Source of the DNA: Pseudomonas ovata
GTDB taxonomy: Bacteria; Pseudomonadota; Gammaproteobacteria; Pseudomonadales; Pseudomonadaceae
DNA length: 64,000 nt
Direction: 5' to 3'
Assembly: GCF_003131185.1 (NCBI RefSeq)
Contig: NZ_QFFU01000017.1
Coordinates: 1 to 64,000, forward strand
Each line of letters begins with the position of its first letter. Positions within the stretch are counted from its first letter, which is position 1. Made by a program: the position numbers and the translations under genes. Below the pieces are notes generated by a model that did not search any database, was not told where the DNA came from, and was given only the letters and a program-made list of their open reading frames with translations. This document shows, piece after piece, positions 26,185 to 35,124 of the stretch.

Positions 26185-26984
26185 GCCCATTGCTCGCGCA
26201 GCCGCTGGCGCACCTGCGCCGAGGCCGCCCGATGGCGGGCGCCGAGCCGACCGCTGAGGTCGCGACCGCTGCGTCGTACATCGGCGATGGCCGCATTCAA
26301 CACCTGGCGCACCTGGGCCAGGTCGTCGGCACCGGGTTGCTCGATGCGCCCGACGGTGAGGGTTTCCCACAGCAGGCCGAGGCTGGCGTAGCTGTCGATG
26401 TCATAGGCCATCGGCGCAATGCTGGCGGCGAGTTTTTCCAGTTCGTCGACGCTGCGCTGGGTGACGCGCGCGGCCGAGGCCTTGCCCATCGCATGCACCA
26501 TGACCCCCGGATCGCGCAGGGCAATCAGGCGGTTGGCCTGGTAGCCGTGAGCCAGGAATGCCCCGGACATCGCCTTGCCGACCAGCAGGCCGATCACCGG
26601 ATGCCCGGCCAGCCGGGCCCGGGCGTAGCTGTCCACGGCCCCGGCCAGTGCCTGATGAATGCCCAGCGCTTCTTCGCGGCGGCCATAGGCCTGGCTGGGC
26701 ACGTCGATAATGGCGATCAGCGCCCGCTTATCATCCAGTGCGCGGTCCTGCTCGATCACCTGGTCCACAGCCTTGGCCAGCCCCCAGCCTTCCAGCAGCC
26801 CGACTTCGCCTTCGCGGGCGCGGGGAAACGGATTGGCGGCATCAGCCACCACGGCGATGAAGCGCACCGGCTGTTCACCCAGCGTGGCGTCGACCGCGCG
26901 CACCGAAGGCGGCAGGCCGGCCACAGGCTGACCTTGGGCGCCCAAGGCGTCGAGCCAGTTCAGGCCCCGTTGTGAAGCGCTCAT
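26181..26984 (-). CDS. mdcE: Malonate decarboxylase gamma subunit
   Basis: The 267-residue subunit has a crotonase/carboxyltransferase-like fold (AIIDVPSQAYGRREEALGIHQ, GLLVGKAMSGAFLAHGYQANRL). With MdcD it forms the malonyl-ACP decarboxylase, turning malonyl-S-MdcC into acetyl-S-MdcC and CO2. This is the biotin-independent type. Its start overlaps the mdcD stop by four bases (ATGA), fitting a tightly coupled complex. Confidence 0.94.
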   Translation of the reverse strand: MSASQRGLNWLDALGAQGQPVAGLPPSVRAVDATLGEQPVRFIAVVADAANPFPRAREGEVGLLEGWGLAKAVDQVIEQDRALDDKRALIAIIDVPSQAYGRREEALGIHQALAGAVDSYARARLAGHPVIGLLVGKAMSGAFLAHGYQANRLIALRDPGVMVHAMGKASAARVTQRSVDELEKLAASIAPMAYDIDSYASLGLLWETLTVGRIEQPGADDLAQVRQVLNAAIADVRRSGRDLSGRLGARHRAASAQVRQRLREQWA

Positions 26985-27832
26985 GAGCGGTCTCCTTGAT
27001 AGAGGGTGCGCACCGTCTGCGCATCGATCTGCGGCGCGGTGTCGAGTTGCCCCAGGCGTTGCAGGTAGTCGGCGTACTGCCCGCTGCGATGGCGGGCCGG
27101 TACCCCCTGCTCCAGCCAGGCACTGACCTGCCGTTGAATGTCGTGGGTGTCATCGGCGGCAAAACCGTCCACCAAAGCGCTGGCAAAGCGTTGCTCACCA
27201 CCGGTCAGGCTCCAGATGAACGGCCGGTCGCGTGAGTCGTATTCCTCGATGCCGGCTTCCTGCTCGATCACCTGCGGACCGTTCAGGCCCAGCCGCGCTT
27301 CGCGGGTCACAAGCACATAGCTGCACAGGCCGGCGGCAATCGACATGCCGCCAAAGCACCCCACACTGCCGGCCACCACGCCGATCACCGGCTGGTACTG
27401 GCGCAGGTCGACGATGGCGGCCTGGATCTCGGCAATCGCCGCCAGCCCCAGGTTGGCTTCCTGCAAGCGCACGCCGCCGGTTTCCAGCAGCAGGATGGCG
27501 GCAGTAGGGATGCCATTGCGGTTGTCCTCGGCGGCCAGTTCCAGTGCGCCGGCCATTTTCGCGCCGCCGACCTCACCCATGCTGCCGCCCTGGAACGCGC
27601 CTTCGATGGCGGCGATGACCACCGGTCGGCCTTGCACGGTGCCCTTGGCGATCACTACGCCGTCATCGGCCTGCGGCACCACGCCCTGCTGCACCAGCCA
27701 GGGCGAAATCAGGCGCTCGAAGGGGTCGATCAATTCACGGAAGCTGCCCGCATCGAGCAAGGCTTTGGCACGCTGGCGGGCACCCAGTTCGATGAAGCTG
27801 TGTTGCTGCAGCAAGCGGGCGGTGTCAGTCAT
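26981..27832 (-). CDS. mdcD: Malonate decarboxylase beta subunit
   Basis: The 283-residue subunit is homologous to the beta carboxyltransferase of acetyl-CoA carboxylase. GGSMGEVGGAKMAGALELA and VAGSVGCFGGMSIAAGLCSYVL form the oxyanion and acyl-binding region. It works with MdcE to decarboxylate malonyl-S-MdcC. The ATG at 27832 has GAGGAGG six bases upstream and overlaps the mdcC stop by eight bases; the open frame to 27898 is spurious. Confidence 0.95.
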   Translation of the reverse strand: MTDTARLLQQHSFIELGARQRAKALLDAGSFRELIDPFERLISPWLVQQGVVPQADDGVVIAKGTVQGRPVVIAAIEGAFQGGSMGEVGGAKMAGALELAAEDNRNGIPTAAILLLETGGVRLQEANLGLAAIAEIQAAIVDLRQYQPVIGVVAGSVGCFGGMSIAAGLCSYVLVTREARLGLNGPQVIEQEAGIEEYDSRDRPFIWSLTGGEQRFASALVDGFAADDTHDIQRQVSAWLEQGVPARHRSGQYADYLQRLGQLDTAPQIDAQTVRTLYQGDRS

Positions 27833-28124
27833 GGCCGACCTCCTCGAAGCCTTGTTCCAGACGCAGGCGCACCACCCCTGGCGTGGCGCCGAAGTCATGG
27901 ATGTCGATGTTCAGGGCCTGGGGCACCTGGCCGTCGAACATGCGCTGGAACAGATGCTCCCAGCGCGCACTGGCGCCGTTGACCGAAGTCACCACGCGGA
28001 TCGACAACTTGCCCGGCAAACCCGGTTCCAGCAGCACCTCAAGGTCGCCGGAGCCGACACAGCCGACCAGCGCACGGCCGCGTGGCGGTTGCCCGGCCGG
28101 AAATTCGAATGACAGGGTTTCCAT
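27825..28124 (-). CDS. mdcC: Malonate decarboxylase acyl carrier protein (delta subunit)
   Basis: The 99-residue carrier has the conserved CVGSGDLEVL with Ser25, the residue that receives the phosphoribosyl-dephospho-CoA arm made by MdcB and attached by MdcG. The rest is a compact alpha/beta domain unlike normal ACP. It sits between mdcB and mdcD with tight spacing. Confidence 0.94.
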   Translation of the reverse strand: METLSFEFPAGQPPRGRALVGCVGSGDLEVLLEPGLPGKLSIRVVTSVNGASARWEHLFQRMFDGQVPQALNIDIHDFGATPGVVRLRLEQGFEEVGHD

Positions 28125-28126
28125 GG

Positions 28127-29002
28127 TCAGAGACTCCGTGATGGATGGCCGAGCGCAGGCTCCAGGCCATCGATGAACAGGCAGGCCGCCAGCAGGTCGG
28201 CGGCGCCGCCGGCCGAGGCGTTCAGTTCGGTGAGTTGCCGGTCCAGCACGTGCAGCTCGCGCCGCCCGGCCAGGCTGGCGCTGCCGCCGGCCTCCAGTAC
28301 CCGTTGCGCGCCGTGCTGCATGGCGTGCAGGCCCTCGAAGCCGGCGCGGTGCAGCACGCAGGTGTCGGTCAGGGTGGTCATGATCGCCAGCAAGGCATCC
28401 AGCCGGGCATTCTGCTCGCCACTGGCGGCGGCGCGGCTGCGCTGCAACTGTGGCAAGGCGTAGCCGGTAATGGCCGGAAAGCCTTGCCGGGCCTGTTCCC
28501 GAGCACCCGCCACGCCGTAGCGCCGGGTCACCTCAAGACCATGGCTGGCGGCCGGTGCGGCGTGGCGGTCGTCGATCCGCGCCAGGCGAGCGGCACGCTG
28601 GCACAGGCCGGCCGGGGTCGCGTCGTCGGCATCCAGCGCTGCGGCGGCGACCAGCAGGCCCAGCGCCCAGATCGCGCCGCGATGGGTGTTGACCCCGCCG
28701 GTGGTGCGCAGCATGTCGGCCTCGCCTTCACGGCCCAGGCGGCCCAGGGTTTCGCGCAACGCCTGGCCGACGTCGCCGTGTTCGAGCGCGGCGTCAGCCA
28801 TCTGCTGGAAGGTCGGCCACAGCGACAGCGCCGAGGCCTGCATCAGGCCCAGGTGCATGTCGCGGTGCGCGCCACTGCTGCGACGGTCGACCAGCGCCGG
28901 CTTGGGCGACAGTTCGGCTTCGTTGATCAGGGCCTCGACGGCCAGGTCGGCCAGGCGGTCGGCCAGCGACTGTTCGGGTAGATGACGCTTGAGGGCACTC
29001 AT
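28127..29002 (-). CDS. mdcB: Triphosphoribosyl-dephospho-CoA synthase
   Basis: The 291-residue enzyme, CitG-like, makes the prosthetic group precursor for MdcC from dephospho-CoA and ATP. Blocks include EAELSPKPALVDRRSSGAHRDM at the front, TTGGVNTHRGAIWALGLL in the middle and ITGYALPQLQ. The ATG at 29002 overlaps the mdcA stop as TGATG and has AGGAG six bases upstream. The frame to 29050 is not used. Confidence 0.94.
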   Translation of the reverse strand: MSALKRHLPEQSLADRLADLAVEALINEAELSPKPALVDRRSSGAHRDMHLGLMQASALSLWPTFQQMADAALEHGDVGQALRETLGRLGREGEADMLRTTGGVNTHRGAIWALGLLVAAAALDADDATPAGLCQRAARLARIDDRHAAPAASHGLEVTRRYGVAGAREQARQGFPAITGYALPQLQRSRAAASGEQNARLDALLAIMTTLTDTCVLHRAGFEGLHAMQHGAQRVLEAGGSASLAGRRELHVLDRQLTELNASAGGAADLLAACLFIDGLEPALGHPSRSL

Positions 29003-30678
29003 CACCAGCTCCTGAATTTGGCGGGCGGGTTGTACAGGCCACCGGACCACTCGACCAGGTCGGCGATGCTCTTGGCGGCCAGCAGTTCGCGGCTGGCATC
29101 AAGGCGGCGGATGCCAAGGTCTTCGGGCAGGGCAATCAGCCCCTCGCGGCGCAGGCGGGCGGTTTCTTTCGGGTCATGCCGCAGGCCGATGGCGGTCACG
29201 CCGGCCACGGCGGCGATCATTGCGCGGCGCTCTTCCAGGCTGCGTGCCCGGTACAGATAGGCAATGCCCTCTTCGGTGAGCAGGTGGGTGACGTCGTCGC
29301 CGTAGACCATGATCGGCGCCAGCGGCATACCGCTTTTTTTCGCCACTTCGATGGCATCAAGGGTGTCGACGAAGGTGGGTTTGCCGCCTTCCTGGAAGGT
29401 TTCGACCATCTGCACCACCAGCTTGCGGCCGCGCTCCAGGTAGGCCGCCGGGCCATCGCCGCTGGCGGTGCGCATGTCGAGCCAGGCCGGGGTGCTGTGA
29501 CGCCGGCCACCGGGGTCGTGGCCCATGTTCGGCGCGCCGCCGAAACCGGCCAGCCGGCCACGGGTCACGGTGGACGAATGGCCGTCGCCGTCGACCTGCA
29601 AGGTGGCGCCGATAAACAGGTCCACCGCGTATTGCCCGGCCAGTTGGCACAGTTGGCGGTTGGAGCGCATCGAGCCGTCGCGACCGGTAAAGAACACATC
29701 GGGGCGTGCGGCAATGTAGTTTTCCATGCCCAGCTCGGTGCCGAAGCAGTGCACGCTCTCGACCCAGCCGCTTTCGATGGCCGGAATCAGCGTCGGGTGC
29801 GGGTTGAGCGTCCAGTTGCGACAGATCTTGCCCTTGAGGCCCAGCGACTCGCCGTAGGTGGGCAGGATCAGCTCGATGGCGGCGGTGTTGAAGCCGATGC
29901 CGTGGTTGAGCGACTGCACATTGTGTTTCTCGTAGATGCCACGGATGGCCATCATCGCCATCAGCACGTGCACCGGCTTGATATGGCGCGGGTCGCGGGT
30001 GAACAGCGGCTCGATGTAGAACGGCTTGTCGGCCACCACCACAAAGTCGACCCACGAGGCCGGAATGTCGACCCGGGGCAGCTCGCTGACGTCGTCGACC
30101 AACTGGTTGACCTGGACAATGACGATACCGTCGCTGAACGCGGCCGGCTCGATCAGCGCCGGGCTGTCTTCGGTGCTGGGGCCGGTGTAGATGTTGCCGG
30201 CACGGTCGGCCATGAAACCTGCGGACAAGACCACGTTGGGGATCAGGTCCACCACCAGCCGTGCATAGAGTTCGATGTAGGTGTGGATGGCGCCGATTTC
30301 CAGCAGCCCGTCTTCGAGCAACTGGCTGATGCGCAGGCTCTGGGTGCCGGCAAAGGAGAAGTCGAGCTTGCGGGCAATGCCGCGCTCGAACAGATCAAGG
30401 TGCTCGGACCGCCCGACGCTGGGCATGATCATGTGCAGGTCGTGGACCTTGCCAGGATCGACCTGGACCAGCGAGCGTGACAGAAAGTCGGCCTGCTTCT
30501 GGTTATTGCCTTCCAGCACCACCCGGTCGCCGGCGACCAGCAGCGCCTCGAGCGCGGCGACGATCTTGTCGGTGGGAATCACCACACCGTCGGCCAGCGG
30601 CCTGACCTGGTCCAGCCGCCGCTGCTTTTCGCTGCGGCGCCGCGACCAGCGCGCGTCGGGGTTATTTGTCATTGTCAT
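29002..30678 (-). CDS. mdcA: Malonate decarboxylase alpha subunit (acetyl-S-ACP:malonate transferase)
   Basis: The 558-residue first gene of the operon exchanges acetyl for malonyl on the MdcC carrier, the recycling step. It has the CoA-transferase-like fold (NVVLSAGFMADRAGNIYTGPS, SLNHGIGFNTAAIELILPTY). The ATG at 30678 has GGAG five bases upstream and a second ATG follows at 30672; open frame to 30738 precedes a probable promoter and is not used. The Arg-rich N-terminus (RWSRRRSEKQRRL) is typical of the family. Confidence 0.95.
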   Translation of the reverse strand: MTMTNNPDARWSRRRSEKQRRLDQVRPLADGVVIPTDKIVAALEALLVAGDRVVLEGNNQKQADFLSRSLVQVDPGKVHDLHMIMPSVGRSEHLDLFERGIARKLDFSFAGTQSLRISQLLEDGLLEIGAIHTYIELYARLVVDLIPNVVLSAGFMADRAGNIYTGPSTEDSPALIEPAAFSDGIVIVQVNQLVDDVSELPRVDIPASWVDFVVVADKPFYIEPLFTRDPRHIKPVHVLMAMMAIRGIYEKHNVQSLNHGIGFNTAAIELILPTYGESLGLKGKICRNWTLNPHPTLIPAIESGWVESVHCFGTELGMENYIAARPDVFFTGRDGSMRSNRQLCQLAGQYAVDLFIGATLQVDGDGHSSTVTRGRLAGFGGAPNMGHDPGGRRHSTPAWLDMRTASGDGPAAYLERGRKLVVQMVETFQEGGKPTFVDTLDAIEVAKKSGMPLAPIMVYGDDVTHLLTEEGIAYLYRARSLEERRAMIAAVAGVTAIGLRHDPKETARLRREGLIALPEDLGIRRLDASRELLAAKSIADLVEWSGGLYNPPAKFRSW

Positions 30679-30709
30679 GGTCACTCCACGAGATTCGCTG
30701 TCGTGGGTC

Positions 30710-30738
30710 ACCTTAGAAGGTGCATGACCTGGCATCAA
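30710..30738 (-). promoter_or_regulatory. Promoter candidate for the mdc operon
   Basis: On the minus strand TTGATG (30733-30738) and TAAGGT (30710-30715) are 17 bases apart, placing the start about 25 bases before the mdcA ATG. A LysR-type activator would bind further upstream; I could not fix its site. Confidence 0.4.
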
Positions 30739-30825
30739 TCAAGCTGGGCGCAGGATCGTTACGGTCAGGGTAATGGATGGCAAGAGCACAGGCGGCCAGC
30801 CTCACCGCCCATGGCTTTATGAGAA

Positions 30826-32922
30826 TCAGAAGCCGCTTTCCCTGACCCCCAGTGCCGCCAGTCGGCGCCAGGCCGCCACCACCAGCGATTCGCTGCGCCC
30901 GTCCAGCACCACCACACCGCGCAGCGGCTGCACCGGCGCCTCGACCGCCTGATCAATGCCCAGCCGCGCACCGTACTGGGCCTGCACGGGTTCAGCGCGG
31001 TTGCTTTCGTCGCGGCGCACGGCAATCGGACCATGATGGTCGGAGGCCAGGGCTTCCTGGTCCAGCCAGCTCACGCCGTTGGCGTCGATGTCCAGCAGCC
31101 GGACCTCAAGGGCCGCACGCATCGGGTCGTCGGCAATGAAGCGCCCTTGCGCACCAGGCACCACACGCCAGAGCGCGTCTTCAGCCAGGTAACCACGCAG
31201 TCGGGCGCCGGGTTCGACGATGCGCACCAGGGGCATCTGGGTTGAAACCCAGCGGCCCGGCACCAGATTGGGCAGCAGGTCGCGCACCCGGCCAGCCTGC
31301 GGGGCACGGATCAACAGGCGTTCGCGCTGGGCGCTCAAGCCCCGGTATTCGGCCAGCGCCTCGGCCAGGCGCTGTTCAAGAACCCCGACGTCACCGGCCG
31401 TCTCGCTGCGCCCGGCCTGACGGCGCATCTGCAGCTGCATGATGTCGATCTCGCGGCGCACGATGACCAGGCGCGACTCGATGTCCGGCGACTCAAGCTC
31501 CACCAGCACGGTGCCCTGCCCGACCGGCTGACCGTCCTGGACATTGACCTGCCTGACGCGGGCCGCCACCGGCGCGTGCAAGACGCTGACCCGCTCGGCT
31601 TCGAGCATCGCCGGCAGCTCGACGCTGCTGCGCCACGGCACCACCAGCACCGCGACCAGTGCCAACAGGATCAGCGCGCTGATCAGCACACGCGGGGTGT
31701 GCGCCTGTTCGCGGTGTGCCCACCAATGCTGCATTTCTTTATAAATCGGCATGAAGATGAACCAGCCCAGCTCGACCAGCATCAAGAAGATGCCAAGCAA
31801 TTTGAAAAACAGGTGATAGACCGCCAGCGCAATGCCGAAAAACAGCGCCGCCCGCCACAGCCACGACAGGTAGCCCCACCACAACAGGCGCCGGCGCATC
31901 GGTGACGACCAGGGCTCTGGCGCCTGCAGGCCATAGCCGAACAGCGCCTCGCGCAGGCGCCAGCGGCACAAGGCAAAGGCCCGGCCTTGCAGGTTGTCGA
32001 CCTGCCAGAGGTCGCTGACCAGAAAGTAGCCGTCGAAGCGCATGAACGGGTTGAGGTTGACGATCACCGTGGTGATCCAGGTCGCGCTGGCCAGCATGAA
32101 CGCGGCGGTGCGCGCCGGTCCGTCCGGCAGCAGCGACCAGGCCAGCAAGGCGATACAGGCCAGGACCATCTCCGCCAGCACCCCGCCGGCACCGATCAAG
32201 AGTCGCGCACGCTGGTCGTTGATCCGCCAGGCATCGCTGACGTCGGTGTAGAACAGCGGAAACAGCACCATGAACGCCACGCCCATGCTCTGTACACGGC
32301 ACCCGGCGCGCTTGGCCATGAACGCATGGCCAAACTCATGACAGAGCTTGGCAAAGAACAGCGCCACGGCAAACGCCAGCGCCCCGCCCAGGCTGAACAG
32401 GTACGGGAACGAGCCGACAAACCGCTGCCAGTCCCGCGACACCAGGAACACGCCCAGCATCAGCGTCAGTGGCAGGCCGACCTTCAACAAGGCCGGGCCA
32501 AAGCGTTGCACCCAGGGCCAGGCACGATTGAGAAACGCGTCCGGGCGCCACAATGGAATGCGAAAGAACAGGTATTGGTGCAGCACCTTTTTCCACAGAC
32601 TCTGACGCGTGGCGGCGGTCTTGATGCCATAGCTGCCGCGCTGCTGCGGGTCGGTCGCGGTGATCAGGTCGTAGCGGCGCAGGAAGGCCAGCATCGCCTC
32701 CAGCTCTTTTTCGCCAACGCGCAAGCCCGGCTCGCGGTTGGCAGCCTGTAGCACCTGGCCAGGATCGCCCAGTGCCCAGTGACGCAACAGGCGAATGGCC
32801 TGGGCGCCGAGCTTGTAATAGCGGCCGCTGATCGGGTCGGCCAGGGTCCAGCGCGGCGAGCCGTCCAGGGCAGGACTGGCCGGCGTCAGTTGCAGGTCTT
32901 CACGCAGGCCGGGCAGGCTCAT
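30826..32922 (-). CDS. M50 site-2-type metalloprotease fused to HlyD-like domain
   Basis: The 698-residue protein has three parts. Residues 1-90 look like a small winged-helix domain of the PqqD/peptide-binding sort (WTLADPISGRYYKLG). Residues about 115-430 are a multi-helix M50 protease core with HEFGH at 195-199 and NPFMRFDG at 291-298, the two metal motifs. Residues about 450-640 form a HlyD-type adaptor with a biotinyl-lipoyl segment (VLHAPVAARVRQVNVQDGQPV) and coiled coil. Both zinc motifs are intact, so it may be an active intramembrane protease. Its start directly abuts the stop of the GAF/HlyD gene. The substrate is unknown. Confidence 0.85.
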   Translation of the reverse strand: MSLPGLREDLQLTPASPALDGSPRWTLADPISGRYYKLGAQAIRLLRHWALGDPGQVLQAANREPGLRVGEKELEAMLAFLRRYDLITATDPQQRGSYGIKTAATRQSLWKKVLHQYLFFRIPLWRPDAFLNRAWPWVQRFGPALLKVGLPLTLMLGVFLVSRDWQRFVGSFPYLFSLGGALAFAVALFFAKLCHEFGHAFMAKRAGCRVQSMGVAFMVLFPLFYTDVSDAWRINDQRARLLIGAGGVLAEMVLACIALLAWSLLPDGPARTAAFMLASATWITTVIVNLNPFMRFDGYFLVSDLWQVDNLQGRAFALCRWRLREALFGYGLQAPEPWSSPMRRRLLWWGYLSWLWRAALFFGIALAVYHLFFKLLGIFLMLVELGWFIFMPIYKEMQHWWAHREQAHTPRVLISALILLALVAVLVVPWRSSVELPAMLEAERVSVLHAPVAARVRQVNVQDGQPVGQGTVLVELESPDIESRLVIVRREIDIMQLQMRRQAGRSETAGDVGVLEQRLAEALAEYRGLSAQRERLLIRAPQAGRVRDLLPNLVPGRWVSTQMPLVRIVEPGARLRGYLAEDALWRVVPGAQGRFIADDPMRAALEVRLLDIDANGVSWLDQEALASDHHGPIAVRRDESNRAEPVQAQYGARLGIDQAVEAPVQPLRGVVVLDGRSESLVVAAWRRLAALGVRESGF

Positions 32923-34242
32923 CTAGAGGCCGATGCTCTGGCGCAACCCGGCCAGTGGCCGGCGCAGCAGGTACAACGCCAGCGGTGCGCGCTCGCCATA
33001 GACCTTGGCGGTGCCGCGCAGGCCGATACGCGGCGGCGCATCGACAAACCCGGCGTCCAGGCGATAGGCCAACTGACCACCGGGGGTCGGCTGGGCTTCA
33101 TAGGCGGCGCGTTGCAAGGTCGCGGTATGACGGTGCAACGGATCGCTGTCGAGAAACAGCGCCACTTCGGCGTCAGGCTTGAGCACGATGGCATCGCCCA
33201 CGGCCAGTTCGATGCGCAGCTCGGCCTGGGCGGGATCGGCAATTTCCATCAGTCGCTCGCCAGTCTGCACCGGCTTGCCGATCCAGCGCTGGGCGTCGGC
33301 AAACACAGCAATGCCGTCACGCTCGGCGCGTACTTCGCTGCGCTTGAGCAGTTCGCTGGCATAGTCGCGCTCGGCACGCTTCTGCGCCACACGGGCGGCC
33401 AGCAGGTCAAGCCGGGCATTGGATTCGGCATCGGCGAACGAGCGCTGCGAATTGGCGCGCAGTTCCGCCTCGGCCACCCCCAGCGCGCGCTCGGCGACAT
33501 CGGCCTGGGCCTTGAGCGTGGTGCCTTCGAAACGCACCAGCAGCTCGCCGGTCTTGACCGGCTGGTTGGGCTTGACCAGAAACTCGGCGATCACCCCGTC
33601 CAGCGGTGCCGCCACGACCCGCCCGCCCAGCGGCACGACTTCAGCCGGTGCCAGCACCGACTGACGCACCGGAATCAGCAACGCCAGCAACAGCACGGCC
33701 GCCACGATCATCTGGCGCTTGCGGGTCAGGCGCAGGCGCCAGGGCTTGCGCGGCTGCAAGGCCAGCCAGGCATGTGCACAGGTGTCGCCCAACTGGGTGA
33801 ACAGAATCTTTTCCGAGGGCGTCCAGCCGCGATCACGGGCCAGCCACAGGCCGCCGAACACTTCGCCCTGGTAGTCCTGCAACGGCAGCCAGAACACGCT
33901 CGGGGCCGACAGGCTCAGCCAGTCTTCGCGCACGGCGTTGTCAAAACCTTCCATGCTCACGATGTCAGGTGTCTTGAATCGCGCCTGCGCACGCAGTTGC
34001 GCCACGGCATGCTCGACAAAGGCCACGAACGGCGCGTTGGGCTCGACCATGCTGATCCCGGTGACTGCACGCACCTTGCCGGCAATCAGCAAGGTGGCAT
34101 GACGAAAGCCGAACAGGTGCTGGCCGTCGTTGACCAGGCTGTAGGCCAACTGCTCGATGCTGCGGGCCGTGCGGATTTGCCGCTCCAGCTCAAGGTATTG
34201 CGCGAAAATCCGCTCGACGACACCGGGCACGGGTGCGTTCAC
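32923..34242 (-). CDS. GAF-like/HlyD membrane fusion protein
   Basis: The 439-residue protein combines a cytoplasmic GAF-like sensor region (about residues 10-165, FGFRHATLLIAG to EKILFTQLGDTCAHAWLAL) with one membrane helix (about 176-192). After this comes a periplasmic HlyD adaptor: lipoyl half-motifs VVAAPLDGVIAEFLVKPNQP, an alpha hairpin, and a beta domain ending in GLRGTAKVYGE. The GTG start at 34242 overlaps the TGA of the preceding 44-codon gene (GTGA), so translation is coupled. It presumably forms an envelope complex with the M50-HlyD protein. No ABC ATPase or TolC gene is adjacent. Confidence 0.85.
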   Translation of the reverse strand: MNAPVPGVVERIFAQYLELERQIRTARSIEQLAYSLVNDGQHLFGFRHATLLIAGKVRAVTGISMVEPNAPFVAFVEHAVAQLRAQARFKTPDIVSMEGFDNAVREDWLSLSAPSVFWLPLQDYQGEVFGGLWLARDRGWTPSEKILFTQLGDTCAHAWLALQPRKPWRLRLTRKRQMIVAAVLLLALLIPVRQSVLAPAEVVPLGGRVVAAPLDGVIAEFLVKPNQPVKTGELLVRFEGTTLKAQADVAERALGVAEAELRANSQRSFADAESNARLDLLAARVAQKRAERDYASELLKRSEVRAERDGIAVFADAQRWIGKPVQTGERLMEIADPAQAELRIELAVGDAIVLKPDAEVALFLDSDPLHRHTATLQRAAYEAQPTPGGQLAYRLDAGFVDAPPRIGLRGTAKVYGERAPLALYLLRRPLAGLRQSIGL

Positions 34243-34373
34243 TTGAACTCCGGGAAACGGGCCTGGGTCGCCAACATGGCAGGCATGTGCAGTGAGGGAT
34301 CAGGTGCGGCCGGCGTCTGGGCCGGACTGCTGGCAGGCAAGAATCCAGAAACAACAGTCTTCAGACAACGCAT
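34239..34373 (-). CDS. Small peptide gene (44 aa) leading the HlyD/M50 operon
   Basis: This short gene encodes 44 residues: a basic start MRCLKTVVSGFLPASS, a Pro/Ala-rich middle, and the end MLATQARFPEFK. Support is good for its size. GGAG lies eight bases before the ATG, a promoter starts transcription about 20 bases upstream, and its TGA overlaps the GTG of the next gene. It is neither clearly membrane-spanning nor a standard signal peptide. It might be the cargo or a regulatory leader for the HlyD/M50 proteins. No function is recognised. Confidence 0.65.
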   Translation of the reverse strand: MRCLKTVVSGFLPASSPAQTPAAPDPSLHMPAMLATQARFPEFK

Positions 34374-34400
34374 CGCACAGACTCCAGGCTGGACGCCGCC

Positions 34401-34428
34401 AGTCTACGGTAGCCATGGCAAGCGTCAA
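34401..34428 (-). promoter_or_regulatory. Sigma-70-type promoter of the peptide/HlyD/M50 operon
   Basis: On the minus strand TTGACG (34423-34428) and TAGACT (34401-34406) are separated by 16 bases. The predicted start near 34394 leaves a short leader before the 44-codon gene. Confidence 0.55.
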
Positions 34429-34650
34429 GCCAATTGCCATCACTTCGTCGACCATCCTGAAGGGCAGGTGGCGTCCCGATCTGCCGGCGCCGAGGCAGGC
34501 AAGGACCCTACACCTGCTGCGCCTGTCACAAAGCTATCACCAGCAAGCTGCCTCCCACAGTCTGGTGTCAGGCCCGAGACCTTGGGCGACATCAATTGAG
34601 TGTCAGACGCAAAATCGGGTGAAAACCGGCTTAACTGATCGGCATTGGTC

Positions 34651-35124
34651 CTATACAACCAGGCCGGCTTCCAGCAGCCATTGCTCCAGCGCCGGCAGGT
34701 CGGGGATGCGGGCCTGGGTGTCGCCGACCTGCACGGCAGCCAGCTCCAGTCGGGCCAGGGGTACGTCGACATAGCTGAGCTGGTTGTCGACCTTGCACGA
34801 GCGCGGGATGTTCTGGATCAACAGCGCCAGGTAGCGCAGTTGCGGGTGCCCGCCCAGGGCATTGAGCACCACGATGCGCGCCCGGCCGCCGACCTTGGTG
34901 CGCCCGCCGCAGGCCGCTTCGAAGCTTAGCAGCGGCAGGCTCAGGTCGCGCCAGGCGATGTGGCCCAGGTACCAGGGCGGCGCGTCCGGGTCGGCGTGGC
35001 AATCCTGATAGTCGATCAGCTCGGCCACCGCGACATTGGGCAGCAGCAGGTAGCGGTCGCTCAACGGCAGCAGCAGGCACGTCAGGCTGGTCAGCCGCGC
35101 TGATTGAAAGCTGGCATCAGACAT
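34651..35124 (-). CDS. chpC: CheW-like chemotaxis protein ChpC
   Basis: The 157-residue CheW-domain protein (PLSDRYLLLPNVAVAELIDY, DQLSYVDVPL) matches ChpC of the type IV pilus chemosensory system, which likely links additional receptors to ChpA. Its ATG overlaps the chpA stop by eight bases, so it is translated with chpA. It is the last gene of the pilGHIJ-chpA-chpC run; chpB, which lies between chpA and chpC in P. aeruginosa, is absent. Confidence 0.85.
   Translation of the reverse strand: MSDASFQSARLTSLTCLLLPLSDRYLLLPNVAVAELIDYQDCHADPDAPPWYLGHIAWRDLSLPLLSFEAACGGRTKVGGRARIVVLNALGGHPQLRYLALLIQNIPRSCKVDNQLSYVDVPLARLELAAVQVGDTQARIPDLPALEQWLLEAGLVV

Noticed and set aside
26185..26370. Longer mdcG frame
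   Set aside because: The extra residues are Arg/Pro/Gly-rich, overlap mdcE, and exceed the family length. The ATG at 26184 overlaps the mdcE stop in the usual coupled way.
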